The notes: generated from the letters alone by a model not told the origin. A stretch of 64,000 bases of DNA from Bosea sp. PAMC 26642 (GCF_001562255.1 NZ_CP014301.1:4185501-4249500), one strand, 5' to 3'; shown: positions 43,808-53,364, numbered from the stretch's first letter. Numbers and translations: made by a program.

Positions 43808-45112
43808 CTACGGCGCGACCTTGTAGCTTGCCGTCAGCCTGAGCCCGATCACCGAGAGCAGCAGCGCGAACCAGACCGGATCGGCCCGGCGGAAGAAGAA
43901 GCTCTCCAGACAGGCCGAATAGATCGCAAACAGCCAGATCCGGAAGAACAGCTCGGCCATCGCCTTGTTCTCGACCGTGCGGATAACGCGGTGGTGGTCG
44001 CGTAGCGGCAGCAGGATCAGCACGAGGACCGCGATCGCAAGACCCGGAATGCCCAGTCCGATGACGAGATCGACATAGCCGTTATGGCCATGGACCATGC
44101 CCTGCGCGATGCCGGTCTCCTTCTCGCCGATCTCGGCATAGCGAACGAAATCGCTCTGCCAGAAGCCCTCGAATCCATAGCCGAAGATAGGCCTCAGCCA
44201 GAGACGATCGAGCGCGAAGCTCCAGATCTCGGTCCGGCCGGTGAAGGTCTGGCCGGGACTGACCGACTGCACGATCTCGTCCACCGGCTTGAACAGGACC
44301 GAGCCCACCGTCGCCGTCAGCAGGACCGCCAAAGGGCCGAGCGCGATCAGCGCCTTCAGCCACAGGCCGCGGATATGGGCGCAGGCGAGGCCGACCAGCA
44401 CCACGAAGGGCCCAAGCCCCATCGAGGTCTTCGAGCCAGTGAAGAACAGGAAGGTCGCCGCCAGCAAGGTGATGACGAGGCCGAAGCGAAAAGAATAGGC
44501 GGTGGTGACGAAGATGCCGATCAGCATCATGATCACCATCATCGCGCCGGCGACGTTCTTGTGGTCGAACAGGCCACGCCAGGCGCCGGCATGTTCGGGT
44601 TCCAGCACGTCGCCGCCCGAATGGATCGCGATATCGGGATAGACCACAAGTCCGGCATAACAGATGAACAGCACGATCGATGCCGCTATGCCCATCAGCG
44701 CCGCGAAATGGCGTTGGCCCTGCGGCAGCAAAATGGCCGTTCCAGCGATCGTCAGCACCACCAGCGTGAAGCGAAAGGCCCGCATCGAGACATCCGGATT
44801 GGCCGATTGGAGCACACCGATCGTCATCCAGACGAGCAGCAACAGCCAGCTCGGCCGCAGATAGGCCTTGGCCGCCCGTCCGCCCGACTTGACCGCGCAG
44901 GCGATGCCGAGCACCGCCATCAGCGTGAAGCCGATCTGGTTGATGACGTTGCTGGAATTCTCGGCTTCGACCTCGTAGGAGCCCTTGAACGGCGCCAGCG
45001 AGACCCAGACCAGCAGCAGCGATGCAACGACGACGACGCTGCGTAGCCAGTAGCCGGGATCGGCGCTTGTTGCGCTCGTGCCCGTCCCATCGCCGAGGCC
45101 GGCTGCGCTCAT
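43808..45112 (-). CDS. O-antigen ligase/polymerase family membrane protein
   Basis: 434 residues with about 11-12 hydrophobic helices and the large periplasmic loop typical of the Wzy_C/RfaL family; the loop includes VSPGQTFTGRTEIWSFALDRLWLRPIFGYGFEGFW, with the conserved TGRTEIW, and the following GMVHGHNGYVDLVIGLGIPGLA. It polymerises or ligates exopolysaccharide units on the periplasmic face. Its start overlaps the stop of the Wzz gene by four bases, as expected of polymerase and chain-length partners. Confidence 0.9.
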   Translation of the reverse strand: MSAAGLGDGTGTSATSADPGYWLRSVVVVASLLLVWVSLAPFKGSYEVEAENSSNVINQIGFTLMAVLGIACAVKSGGRAAKAYLRPSWLLLLVWMTIGVLQSANPDVSMRAFRFTLVVLTIAGTAILLPQGQRHFAALMGIAASIVLFICYAGLVVYPDIAIHSGGDVLEPEHAGAWRGLFDHKNVAGAMMVIMMLIGIFVTTAYSFRFGLVITLLAATFLFFTGSKTSMGLGPFVVLVGLACAHIRGLWLKALIALGPLAVLLTATVGSVLFKPVDEIVQSVSPGQTFTGRTEIWSFALDRLWLRPIFGYGFEGFWQSDFVRYAEIGEKETGIAQGMVHGHNGYVDLVIGLGIPGLAIAVLVLILLPLRDHHRVIRTVENKAMAELFFRIWLFAIYSACLESFFFRRADPVWFALLLSVIGLRLTASYKVAP

Positions 45113-47553
45113 AACGCTTCGTTGACGACGAAGCCGCGGATCTTGCTGGCATTCTCGCCCAGCGCCGTCTCGGCCTGTTCGAGGTCGCCGGCGGCGATCC
45201 CGCCTTCGCGCACGACCAGGATGATGTCGTCGACGGCGTCCGCGAAACCTTGCGAGAGGGCGTCGCCGCCGACCGTTCCGCCGTCGATCACGATCGGGCT
45301 GAAGCGGCGCGTCGCGCCGAGGAAATCTCGCCCGATCTGCTCGGCCGTGACCAGATCGACGCGGCCAGCCCGCGGCAGGAAGAACAGGCCGGTGCCTTCG
45401 TCCTGCAGAGCCGTCCGCACCACGCGGGCTGCCCCCGTGACGACGTCATGCAGGCCGAGCCGCGCCTCGGGCGCATAGACATGGGTCAGGCTGACCTCGC
45501 CCAGGCCCGCATCGACCAGCATCGCCGGCTGCCCCTCGCCGGCGGCATCGAGCGCAAGGTTGAGCGCCAGAGTCGAGGCGCCGGCGTGCGGCCGCAGGCC
45601 CACGACCAGGATACGGCGAGGCCCATCGGAACCAGACTGGCCCTCGAATGCCGCACGCACGGCATGGATAGCCTTGGCAAAGGCGGCGTTGGGTTTGTCC
45701 AGCACATCGACGAGGTACGCCTTGGACTGGAAGACCGAGCGCGCCTCGGCATCCTCGCGCCGCCAGCGCCGGTGCCGCACGGCCGGCAGCGTCGCGAGCA
45801 GCGGGACCGACATAGCCTGAAGCAATTCCGGAAGCTTGGCCGATTGCCCGCCCTCGATCGCGGCCAAGCGCCGCCAGCCGGATTTGCCGCTGGCGGGCTT
45901 GGGCATCGGCGGGTCTGCGGGCATGACCGGCGGCACGATGACCGCCTCCGGGGTAGGGCTGCTCGCTGGCGCAGCGGCCGGTATTTCGCTCACGGCGGCC
46001 TCGGTGACGGTGGCAGGCGTTTTGCGCCGCCGCCACAGCCGAAAGCCTCCGGTGTAGGTTCTTGTCTCCGGCTCGGCCGGTGTGCGCGCCGGCGTGGCGG
46101 CCAGCAGCGCCAGCCCGATAGCGATAGCGGCGCCGGTGCCCCCGCCGGCAAAACCGCCCATCAGGGCGACGGTGCGCCGGGTGATGCCGCTCTTCTCCAG
46201 CGGCGGCATGGCGGCGCTGATGATACGGGCATTGGTGGTATCGATGCCGGCAAGTTCGCCGGTCTCGCGGGCGCGGCGCAGGAAGGCGTCATAGACGACG
46301 CGGGAGGATTCGACCTCGCGCTCCAGCTCGCGCAGCTCGACCGAGGCGCGGCCGGCCGCATAATGCGCCCGGGTCAGCTGATCGACCCGCTGCGTGATCT
46401 GACGCTCGGCCTCGGCGGCGCGGTCAAATTCGGTCTTGGCGGCGCGGGCAATGCGCGAGAGCTCCTCGGCGATCTGACGCCGGGCGTCGCGTACCTGGGC
46501 CTGCGCCGCGGCAAGCGACGGGTGACGCGAACCCAGCGAGGCGAGCAGGTCGGCCTCCTTGTTCAGCGCCGCGCCGAGCTGCGAGCGCAGCGCCGTCATG
46601 GTGTTGGAGGCGACGGCCTCGGGCACCGCGCCGGCCTCGATGCTGGAGGGGCGGGTGGCCAGCGTCTGGTCGTATTTGGCCTTAGCCTCGGTCAGCCGGG
46701 TTCGTAGGGCCACGAGCTGGGCGTTGTTCAGTGCCAGCTGCTCCTCGCCGATCGACTTTCCGCCGACACCGACGATGTTGTTGGCTTCCTTGTATTTTTC
46801 GGCCTTCTCTTCGGCGATGCGCAGCCGGTTGCGCAGTTCTTCGAGGCGGCTGGTCAGCGCGCTGGTGGCGCGCTGGGCGGCGTCGGCACGGACCGTGGCC
46901 TGGTTTTCGAGATAGGAATTGGCCAGCGCATTGGCGATGCGGGCGGCCTTGGTCGCCTCGCGCGACGTCACCGCGATGTCGATGACGAAGGTCCGCTCGC
47001 CGCGCCGCACCGCGACGTTCTTGTCCAGCGCCGCCAGCGCATAGAGCTTGCCGTCATGCGGGGGAGCCCCGCTGCTCGGCAACAGGTCGGCGATCAGGCG
47101 GGCGAGACCGGTCTTGGGCGCCTGGCCGCCGAACTCGATATCGGTATCCAGTTTCTCGCTATCGACCACGAGCGATTTGATGCTGTCGGACGCGATGACG
47201 CGCGCCTGACTTTCCAGATAGCCCGTGATCGAGGTCGGATCGCCGCTGACGGCGTTGGGAGAAACCTCGTTCTGCAGCACGCGCAGGTCGCGCGGGTCGA
47301 TGAAGAGCTGTGCGGTCGAAACATATTTCGGCGTGATCAGAAGGCTGGCGAGGCCGGCCAGCCCGATGCCGAGGATGGCGCAGAGCAGGATCAGCCCCTT
47401 GCGCCGCCACAGCGTCGAGATCAGCCAGGCCGGATCGGTCAGGCGGGAAAGCGGCGCGGGCTGGCCGGGCGCATCGTCGGCGCGCGTCGCCGCGGGAGCG
47501 CGACGCTCCTGATCGGGACTCCGCTCGGCCTTGGCGGTCTCGGTGGTGAACAT
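45109..47553 (-). CDS. Wzz/ExoP-like polysaccharide co-polymerase with degenerate BY-kinase domain
   Basis: 814 residues from the ATG at 47553; a GTG five codons upstream is possible. Wzz domain with TM at about 52-72 (GLILLCAILGIGLAGLASLLI), a long periplasmic coiled-coil region with GNVR-type segment (about 180-430), second TM at about 465-490 and a cytoplasmic tail. The C-terminal ATPase-like domain (about 620-814) has GLRPHAGAST where a tyrosine kinase needs GEGKS, LVDAGLG as Walker A' and IVIDGG as Walker B, and no C-terminal tyrosine cluster. So chain-length control is likely and autophosphorylation is not. Confidence 0.88.
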   Translation of the reverse strand: MFTTETAKAERSPDQERRAPAATRADDAPGQPAPLSRLTDPAWLISTLWRRKGLILLCAILGIGLAGLASLLITPKYVSTAQLFIDPRDLRVLQNEVSPNAVSGDPTSITGYLESQARVIASDSIKSLVVDSEKLDTDIEFGGQAPKTGLARLIADLLPSSGAPPHDGKLYALAALDKNVAVRRGERTFVIDIAVTSREATKAARIANALANSYLENQATVRADAAQRATSALTSRLEELRNRLRIAEEKAEKYKEANNIVGVGGKSIGEEQLALNNAQLVALRTRLTEAKAKYDQTLATRPSSIEAGAVPEAVASNTMTALRSQLGAALNKEADLLASLGSRHPSLAAAQAQVRDARRQIAEELSRIARAAKTEFDRAAEAERQITQRVDQLTRAHYAAGRASVELRELEREVESSRVVYDAFLRRARETGELAGIDTTNARIISAAMPPLEKSGITRRTVALMGGFAGGGTGAAIAIGLALLAATPARTPAEPETRTYTGGFRLWRRRKTPATVTEAAVSEIPAAAPASSPTPEAVIVPPVMPADPPMPKPASGKSGWRRLAAIEGGQSAKLPELLQAMSVPLLATLPAVRHRRWRREDAEARSVFQSKAYLVDVLDKPNAAFAKAIHAVRAAFEGQSGSDGPRRILVVGLRPHAGASTLALNLALDAAGEGQPAMLVDAGLGEVSLTHVYAPEARLGLHDVVTGAARVVRTALQDEGTGLFFLPRAGRVDLVTAEQIGRDFLGATRRFSPIVIDGGTVGGDALSQGFADAVDDIILVVREGGIAAGDLEQAETALGENASKIRGFVVNEAL

Positions 47554-47653
47554 CACGCTACGCTTCACTCTTCACACTCGGCCTGGGCGCGGGCGACGCC
47601 CGCGTCCGCTCGTTCTGGCGGCAGTCCTATCCCGCACGCGGCGGGTCTTTCGT

Positions 47654-48742
47654 TCAGCTTGCGCCCCGCCGGTAGCGGTTGAGCACGCTCATCATCGGCT
47701 TGGGCTTGTAGTCCACGTCCAGCGGCAGAGGGCGGGCCTTGGCGCCGTCCTTGCGGGGAAAGGTCTCGTCGATCCAGGTATGGCGGTCGCTCAGGCCCCA
47801 GGTCACGATCGCCTTGGGCTGGCGCACCGAGGCGACCGCATCGAGATAGGCCGAGACCAGGCTCGCGGCCGCCCGGTCGCGCGTGGCGGCGTCAGCGGGC
47901 AGCTTCCAGTCGATCACGTCGAGTTCGGTGATCTCGACCTCGACTTCGAGCGCGGCCAGATCGCGCATGAACTGCTGGATGCCGGGGCTGTCGATCGTCT
48001 TGTCGCCGTAGAGATGCGCCTGCATACCAAGTCCGTGGACCGGGATGCCCTTGTCCTTGAGGCGGCGGAGGATCGACAGCGCGACCTTGCGCCGCTCGGC
48101 GGTGCCGCCATCGGCCTCCTCGAAACTGAAATCGTTCAACACCAGCCGGGCCTTGGGGTCGATCCTGGCGGCCGTGCGGAAGGCGATCTCGATATGCTCG
48201 GGCCCGAGCAGGCGCTGCCAGATCGTATCGCGGAAGGGCCCGCCCTCGCGCGGATCGAACCTGATCGCCTCATTGACGACGTCCCAGGTCGCGATTTTGC
48301 CCTTGTAGCGGTCAACCACGACCTCGATATGGCCGATCAGCTCGCGTTCGGCCTCGGCCCGCGTGCTCAACGTCTTGGCCCAGGGCGGCAGCGCCTCGCC
48401 CCAGAGCAGCGTATGGCCCCGCAGCGCCTGCTTGTTGCTCGCTGCGAAGGCGACGAGTTCGTCGGCGCCGGAAAAGTCGAACGACGCCCGCTCGTGCCGC
48501 AACGCCTCCCATTTCAGGTCGTTCATCGGCACGACGATGTCGCAATGCGTCTTGAGCGCCTCGCGATAGCGCGGATCGTCACGAAACACGCCGATCTCGG
48601 CGGCGGAACCGAAAGCGATCGGCGCGCGGGCGGCCATAGCAGGGCAAGCGCCGATGCCGGCGACGGACAACCCTGCCGCGGCGGCGAGCGCCTGGCGCCG
48701 CGTCATCATCGCGAGGTCTCGATCCGGTTTCGGCGGTTGCAT
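47654..48742 (-). CDS. GH10 endo-beta-1,4-xylanase-like glycosidase, exported
   Basis: 362 residues. The N-terminus carries MMTRRQALAAAAGLSVAG, a twin-arginine-type signal; the first ATG gives 11 more residues. GH10 catalytic residues are present: acid/base Glu158 in WDVVNEAIRFD and nucleophile Glu273 in VEITELDVIDW; HTLLWGEALPPW and WGLSDRHTWID are also family-typical. No carbohydrate-binding module is attached. Inside an exopolysaccharide cluster it more likely trims or cuts the made polymer than degrades plant xylan. It lies divergent from the flippase gene across about 50 bases. Confidence 0.87.
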   Translation of the reverse strand: MQPPKPDRDLAMMTRRQALAAAAGLSVAGIGACPAMAARAPIAFGSAAEIGVFRDDPRYREALKTHCDIVVPMNDLKWEALRHERASFDFSGADELVAFAASNKQALRGHTLLWGEALPPWAKTLSTRAEAERELIGHIEVVVDRYKGKIATWDVVNEAIRFDPREGGPFRDTIWQRLLGPEHIEIAFRTAARIDPKARLVLNDFSFEEADGGTAERRKVALSILRRLKDKGIPVHGLGMQAHLYGDKTIDSPGIQQFMRDLAALEVEVEITELDVIDWKLPADAATRDRAAASLVSAYLDAVASVRQPKAIVTWGLSDRHTWIDETFPRKDGAKARPLPLDVDYKPKPMMSVLNRYRRGAS

Positions 48743-48792
48743 GGCTTTGGCACAGTTCCGTTTCGTTTAGGGTCGCTCAATGCCTCTGGACT

Positions 48793-50094
48793 ATGGAACA
48801 GGCGAAGAGCGAACTGGCGCGGGCATGCGCCATGCCAGCGATCACCGCCATAACGGGTTTCAACTTGCCTGATCGCGCCGCCATCACAGCCTACCTTACG
48901 ATCCTGAGCGGCTCCGCCGGCCGCCTCGTCATCTCCCTTGTGTACTTCCTCATCGTTGCGAATACGTTGACCCTCGGCGAATTCGGCCTTTTCGCCACCG
49001 CCTCTGCAACAGGCCTGATCCTGTCGCGCCTGCTCGCCTTCGGATTCGTCTCGCCGCTCTATCGCGTGGCGACCGTCAAGCCGCGCCTGCTCGGCACCTA
49101 TCTGGCCGGTTTTGCCGGCTTCGGACTGGCTTCGCTGCCCGTGATCGCGCTGGTGGCGGGCCTGCTCTACCACCTGCTCTTCGCCGGGCGGCTCGCGATC
49201 CTGCCCTATTCGCTGATCATCCTCGCCGAGGTTCTGGGCTGGCGGCTGGTCGAGGTGGTCGCGATCGTCAACAACGGCCTGCGGCGCTTCCGCCAGTCGG
49301 CCATTCTCGTGATCCTGGGCTCGGCGCTGCGCACCGTCGCGGCGCTGGCCTTCTTCTGGCTCGGCCAGACCAGCCTGACGACCTGGATCTGGGCCTATCT
49401 CGGCGCCACGGCCCTGTCGGCCGCCATCGCGCTCGGCTTCTTCCTGCCGGCGGCCCGCTGGCGGCTGGTCTGGCGGCTCTATCCGCGCAGGCTCACGGAT
49501 GCACTCTCGGCGGGCGCGGCCGATATCCTGTTCTACATCCAGGCCGAACTCGACAAGCTGCTTGTTCTGGCACTTGCCGGCGAGCGCACGGCCGGGCTCT
49601 ACGCGATCGCGCTCAGGGTCGTCGATCTGACAGCGATGCCGGTGCGCAGCTTCAACCAGATGCTGGTCCAGAAGATCATGAAGGAGCGGCGGCTGGGAGG
49701 CGGCCTTCGCCGCCGCGCACTGGTGGAGGTCGCCATCACGGCGGTCTCGATCGGGGGGCTCGCCGCCATCATCCTGCTGTTGAAGCCCTGGCCCGGAGCG
49801 CTCGGGCGCAACGTTTCGGAGGCTGCCTATCTCTTCCTGCCGATGCTGGCGGTGCCGGCCTTCCGCAATCTCGTCGAGTATCATGCCGAGCTGCTCTATG
49901 CCCGCGAGCGCACGGGTTCACGCATCGCCCTGCTTTGCGCCGTAACCGCGCTGAAGGCTGCGCTCATGACCTGGGTGATGACCCATTTTGCCGCCGATGA
50001 TGCGTGGGCGCTCTGGCTCAATGCCGTCTTCGGCGCGATCTACATCGTCTCGGCGTCGGTGACCTACCGGTTGCTCGGTCAAGTCACCCGTTGA
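48793..50094 (+). CDS. Wzx-like polysaccharide flippase
   Basis: 433 residues with about 12 hydrophobic helices (for example LVISLVYFLIVANTLTLGEFGLFATASATGLILSRLLAFG and ILVILGSALRTVAALAFFWLG). The MOP-superfamily layout, with EFGLFATA in the first loop and YIQAELDKLLVLALAGERTAGLYAIALRV midway, is that of lipid-linked-unit translocases (Wzx). It would move repeat units across the inner membrane for the polymerase. It is the only plus-strand gene of the cluster. Confidence 0.85.
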   Translation: MEQAKSELARACAMPAITAITGFNLPDRAAITAYLTILSGSAGRLVISLVYFLIVANTLTLGEFGLFATASATGLILSRLLAFGFVSPLYRVATVKPRLLGTYLAGFAGFGLASLPVIALVAGLLYHLLFAGRLAILPYSLIILAEVLGWRLVEVVAIVNNGLRRFRQSAILVILGSALRTVAALAFFWLGQTSLTTWIWAYLGATALSAAIALGFFLPAARWRLVWRLYPRRLTDALSAGAADILFYIQAELDKLLVLALAGERTAGLYAIALRVVDLTAMPVRSFNQMLVQKIMKERRLGGGLRRRALVEVAITAVSIGGLAAIILLLKPWPGALGRNVSEAAYLFLPMLAVPAFRNLVEYHAELLYARERTGSRIALLCAVTALKAALMTWVMTHFAADDAWALWLNAVFGAIYIVSASVTYRLLGQVTR

Positions 50095-50109
50095 AGCGTT
50101 CGCCCGGCG

Positions 50110-51003
50110 CTATTGCGCCTCGAACAGCGCCCGAAGCTGCGCTACCGGCTGGCCGATGAAGGATTGCACGCCGACGGCGACCTGCCCCTTCTCCAGCACC
50201 TCCTCGAAGGAGCGCAGGCTGGCGATGCCGTCGGCATCGCTGCCCCCCCAGTAGACCTTGCACAACTCGGCGCTTTCGGCGCGCTGTCCGGCTGCCGCGA
50301 GCCCGAGCACGCGCTCCGCAAAATAACCGTAGATGATATATTCCGAGAAGCCGCGCTTGGCCGCGATCGCCGAGACCCAGTCGCGCCCGCTGAGCTTTTC
50401 GATATGGGCGAGCAGCGCTAGCGCGGTCTCGCGCCGCCAGCTGATCAGATTGTTGATGTAGTCGGGACTCGGAAAGGCGGGCGGCGGCAGGCCGAGCAGT
50501 TCGGCTGCACCGCGGCACCAGCCCGCATGCTCGGCCATCTCGCTGGTGATGGCCGCGGGCTTGACGTAGAGCCGGACGCCGCCCTCATCGGCGAGGCTGG
50601 CCAGATCGAAGGGTCGCAGGAAGAGCATGTCGGAATCGGCGAAGAGGATGACGTCCTCCTCGGCCAGACGCGGCAGCGCGAGCTTGCGCAATTGTTGCGC
50701 GTGCCAGCCGCGCAGCGGCGGCACGCCTCGCAGCAATGCGCCCAGGCCCGTCCAGACGCGCCGCCTGCCGCGTGTGAAAGGGTCGGGCCACGCCTTGAGC
50801 CAGGACGGCAGCAGCGCCGATTCGGGGATCACCCGCCGTCTGGGGCCTTCCATCGTCCTGAACGCCTGCAGGTCGCGATCTTCGACCAGAATGTAATGCA
50901 TGCGGTAGCCGGTGACGAAGCGGTCGATGCTCGCGCAGAGCAGACGGCAACGTTCGAGGTCGCCGGCATAGCTCGGCGTCGCGATGGCATAGCTGAGATT
51001 CAT
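50110..51003 (-). CDS. DUF6492-family glycosyltransferase-like protein
   Basis: 297 residues from the ATG at 51003, which overlaps the wecG stop (ATGA); the frame extends 39 codons upstream inside wecG. It starts LSYAIATPSYAGDLERCRLLCASID like GT-A enzymes and has the DxD-like ILFADSDMLFLRPFD near 130. This pattern fits DUF6492, which is predicted to be glycosyltransferase-related. Likely cytosolic, acting on the lipid-linked repeat unit. Confidence 0.75.
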   Translation of the reverse strand: MNLSYAIATPSYAGDLERCRLLCASIDRFVTGYRMHYILVEDRDLQAFRTMEGPRRRVIPESALLPSWLKAWPDPFTRGRRRVWTGLGALLRGVPPLRGWHAQQLRKLALPRLAEEDVILFADSDMLFLRPFDLASLADEGGVRLYVKPAAITSEMAEHAGWCRGAAELLGLPPPAFPSPDYINNLISWRRETALALLAHIEKLSGRDWVSAIAAKRGFSEYIIYGYFAERVLGLAAAGQRAESAELCKVYWGGSDADGIASLRSFEEVLEKGQVAVGVQSFIGQPVAQLRALFEAQ

Positions 51004-51836
51004 CCGGCAAGTTTGCGATGAAACAGGCGGAGTCTCAATATCCGCAGCAAAAAGACGGGGTTGCCGAAGATATAGCGCCGCCACAGCCGGCCGGGCTCGA
51101 CCCAGAGTCGGTAGAGCCATTCCAGGCGCAACTCGCGGATGGGCTCCGGCGCCCGCGGGACATCGCCTGCGATGAAGTCGAACAGGGCGCCGACGCCGGC
51201 CGCGACCGTGCAGTGTTGGCCGCCGAGTTTCTCGGCGATGAAGCGCTCCTGTCGCGGGTTGCCCATGGCGACGAGCAGCAGATCGGCGGGGTCGGCATCG
51301 AGCCTCGACAGCATCGCGGCTTCTTCGTCGCCGGCGACGTAGCCGTGGCCGATGACGGTGAAGCGATGCTGGGGATGGTCCGCGGCAAAACGCTGGGCGG
51401 CCCGTTCTGCGACGCCCGGCTTACCGCCGAGCAGGGCCACGCGAAGTTGGCGTGACTGCGCCGCCAGGAAGAACGGGATAAAATCCGTCCCGTTCAGATT
51501 CGCCGGAAACCTGGCCCCATGCAGCAGCTTCGAGGCGAAATCGACGCCGACGCCGTCGGCCAGAACGAGAAATTGCGACAGCAGTTGCTGAAGCACAGGA
51601 TCGTTCGCAGCAAGATTGACGATATGAGCGTTGCAGAAGGCGAGCTTGACGTGCCGATTTTTCGACAGCGCATCGTCCAGTTCGGCCAGTGCGGTCTCCT
51701 GGCGGAATACGGCGACGCCGATGCCGCCGATGTCGCGCTTGGCGATGTCGTAACGCCGTGCAGCATCCGCATTCGGCTCCGGGAGAGTCGAACTCGTCTT
51801 CTCCTGAAGCGCGAATGTCAGGGAGGCAGGTATCAC
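51000..51836 (-). CDS. WecG/TagA/CpsF-family glycosyltransferase
   Basis: 278 residues from a GTG. GT26 family marks: AFCNAHIVNLA, LADGVGVDFASKLLHG, NLNGTDFIPFFL, LLVAMGNPRQERFIAEKL and WLYRLWVEPGRLWRRY. These enzymes add a ManNAc(A)- or glucose-type residue to a lipid-linked acceptor; the sugar is not known. The positively charged C-terminal helix may attach it to the membrane. Coupled to the DUF6492 gene. Confidence 0.9.
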   Translation of the reverse strand: MIPASLTFALQEKTSSTLPEPNADAARRYDIAKRDIGGIGVAVFRQETALAELDDALSKNRHVKLAFCNAHIVNLAANDPVLQQLLSQFLVLADGVGVDFASKLLHGARFPANLNGTDFIPFFLAAQSRQLRVALLGGKPGVAERAAQRFAADHPQHRFTVIGHGYVAGDEEAAMLSRLDADPADLLLVAMGNPRQERFIAEKLGGQHCTVAAGVGALFDFIAGDVPRAPEPIRELRLEWLYRLWVEPGRLWRRYIFGNPVFLLRILRLRLFHRKLAG

Positions 51837-52179
51837 CGTATGCTTTCCAGCGATCGATAGGATACGTCAGCCTCAGATAGCCGGTCAGATCAAGCTTAAC
51901 TCCAAATGAAGGTGAACGAGCTATATCAAGATCCGGGACGGCACCTTGGTTTATGTCAGGTTAACTGGAATCATACGTTTCATTTCGTTACAATATGCCA
52001 GGGTGGCTGCGATTTGTATTGCATAGCGCGCCTCTCTTTGTTCCGAATTGGAACATGTCCGGATCCTTAGATCCCAGGACGCAGGCACTCGTCTGGCGCA
52101 TGAAGGCTCTTTGAAAACCGATTCCCCGTTCCGACCGGCATGGTCTAGGCTGTTTCGAACATAAGGCTCGAGGGAATCC
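51837..52179. other. Divergent intergenic region
   Basis: This 343-base gap separates wecG and the SDR gene. It is AT-richer than its neighbours (around 51890-52040), holds the palindrome at 52039-52055 and presumably both promoters. No small gene or RNA was recognised. Confidence 0.5.
52039..52055. promoter_or_regulatory. Palindrome, candidate operator
   Basis: TGTTCC-GAATT-GGAACA: perfect six-base arms around five bases, 124 bases before the SDR start and 203 before wecG on the other side. Its size suits a dimeric repressor site; the regulator is unknown. Confidence 0.4.
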
Positions 52180-52926
52180 ATGAACCAGATCGATCTGAAC
52201 GGCCGCGTCGCCATCGTCACCGGCGGCGCACAGGGCATCGGCCGCGCCGTTGCCGCCCGCTTTGCCGAAAGCGGCGCAAGGGTTGCGATCTGGGATCTCG
52301 ACGGCGATCTGGCGCGCAAGGCCGCAGCCGAGATCGGCGATGGCGCGAGCGGACTTGCGATCGACGTCACCGATGCGGTCGCCGTGAAGGCGGCGGCCGA
52401 CGCGCTCGAAGCCGAAGCGGGCAGTATCGACATTCTGGTGACCAGTGCCGGCATCGCCGGGCCGAACCTCAAGACCTGGGAATACCCTCTCGACGAATGG
52501 GCCCGCGTCATGCGCCTCAATGTCGATGGCACGCTGCATTGCTGCCAGGCGGTCATTCCCGGCATGATCAAGCGCAACTACGGACGCCTCGTGCTCGTCG
52601 CCTCGATCGCCGGAAAGGAGGGCAATCCCAACGCCTCAGCCTATTCGGCCTCGAAGGCGGCGGTCATCGCGCTGACCAAATCGCTCGGCAAGGAACTGGC
52701 CACGCAGGACATTGCGGTCAACTGCATTACGCCTGCCGCGGCACGCACCCGCATCTTCGACCAGATGAGCGAAGAGCATATCGGCTACATGCTGGCCAAG
52801 ATCCCGCGCGGGCGCTTCCTGCAGCCGGATGAGGTCGCATCGATGGTCGCCTTCCTGGCCTCGTCGGAGAACAGCTTCACCACCGGCGGCGTCTTCGACC
52901 TTTCGGGCGGCCGGGCGACCTATTGA
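52180..52926 (+). CDS. Short-chain dehydrogenase/reductase
   Basis: 248 residues of classical SDR type. NAD(P)-motif TGGAQGIGRAVA (residues 14-25), NAG-like TSAGIAG, catalytic Ser in VASIAGKEG and Y-x-x-x-K in YSASKAA, and a C-terminal FLASSENSFTTGGVFDLSGG. The acidic Asp after VAIWDLD favours NAD. Resembles 3-oxoacyl-ACP reductases or sugar-acid dehydrogenases; the substrate is open. Confidence 0.88.
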   Translation: MNQIDLNGRVAIVTGGAQGIGRAVAARFAESGARVAIWDLDGDLARKAAAEIGDGASGLAIDVTDAVAVKAAADALEAEAGSIDILVTSAGIAGPNLKTWEYPLDEWARVMRLNVDGTLHCCQAVIPGMIKRNYGRLVLVASIAGKEGNPNASAYSASKAAVIALTKSLGKELATQDIAVNCITPAAARTRIFDQMSEEHIGYMLAKIPRGRFLQPDEVASMVAFLASSENSFTTGGVFDLSGGRATY

Positions 52927-52939
52927 CGTCGTCGAACCC

Positions 52940-52971
52940 GGGAGCCGCGGGCCATCGGGCTCGCGGCTCCC
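52940..52971. terminator. Hairpin between convergent genes
   Basis: Perfect ten-base GC-rich arms GGGAGCCGCG/CGCGGCTCCC around 12 bases, 13 bases after the SDR stop and 15 before the convergent VOC gene stop. It probably ends both transcripts, though no T run follows on the plus strand. Confidence 0.6.
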
Positions 52972-52986
52972 CTGGATTCAGCTTTT

Positions 52987-53364
52987 CTACATGGCTTGGC
53001 CGACATCGATGCGATTGCCGTCGGGGTCGGCGAAGACGAAGGCGCGCAAGCCATAATCGTGGTCGCGCAGGCCCTTGATGATGCGCAGGCCCTCGCGCCG
53101 GCAGATCCCATGCAGCTCATCGACATCGTCGACGAGCAAATGCGCTACGTTGAACGGCGCTGCCTCGTGCGTCTTCTGCAGGGTCAGGTGCAGTTCCGCA
53201 TCGTCGCGCTTCAGGATCATGAAGCCGACGGGATCGCCGTTTTCGAAGGTTTTTCGGAAGCCTAGAACCCTCGTGTAGAAGGCCTCTGCCTTGCCGATGT
53301 CGCGGACCGGGAGCATGGCGGCAATCCGTCCGAAGCGGATGCCGTGGTCGTTCTCATTCGTCAT
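52987..53364 (-). CDS. VOC-family (glyoxalase/bleomycin-resistance-like) protein
   Basis: 125 residues from the ATG at 53364; the frame is open 74 more codons upstream without conserved sequence. A single VOC domain: AAMLPVRDIGKAEAFYTRVLGFR, ELHLTLQKTHE, AHLLVDDVDELHGICRREG and FVFADPDGNRIDVGQAM. Members bind metals, antibiotics or toxic aldehydes; which is not clear. Divergent from the carbamoylase gene. Confidence 0.8.
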   Translation of the reverse strand: MTNENDHGIRFGRIAAMLPVRDIGKAEAFYTRVLGFRKTFENGDPVGFMILKRDDAELHLTLQKTHEAAPFNVAHLLVDDVDELHGICRREGLRIIKGLRDHDYGLRAFVFADPDGNRIDVGQAM

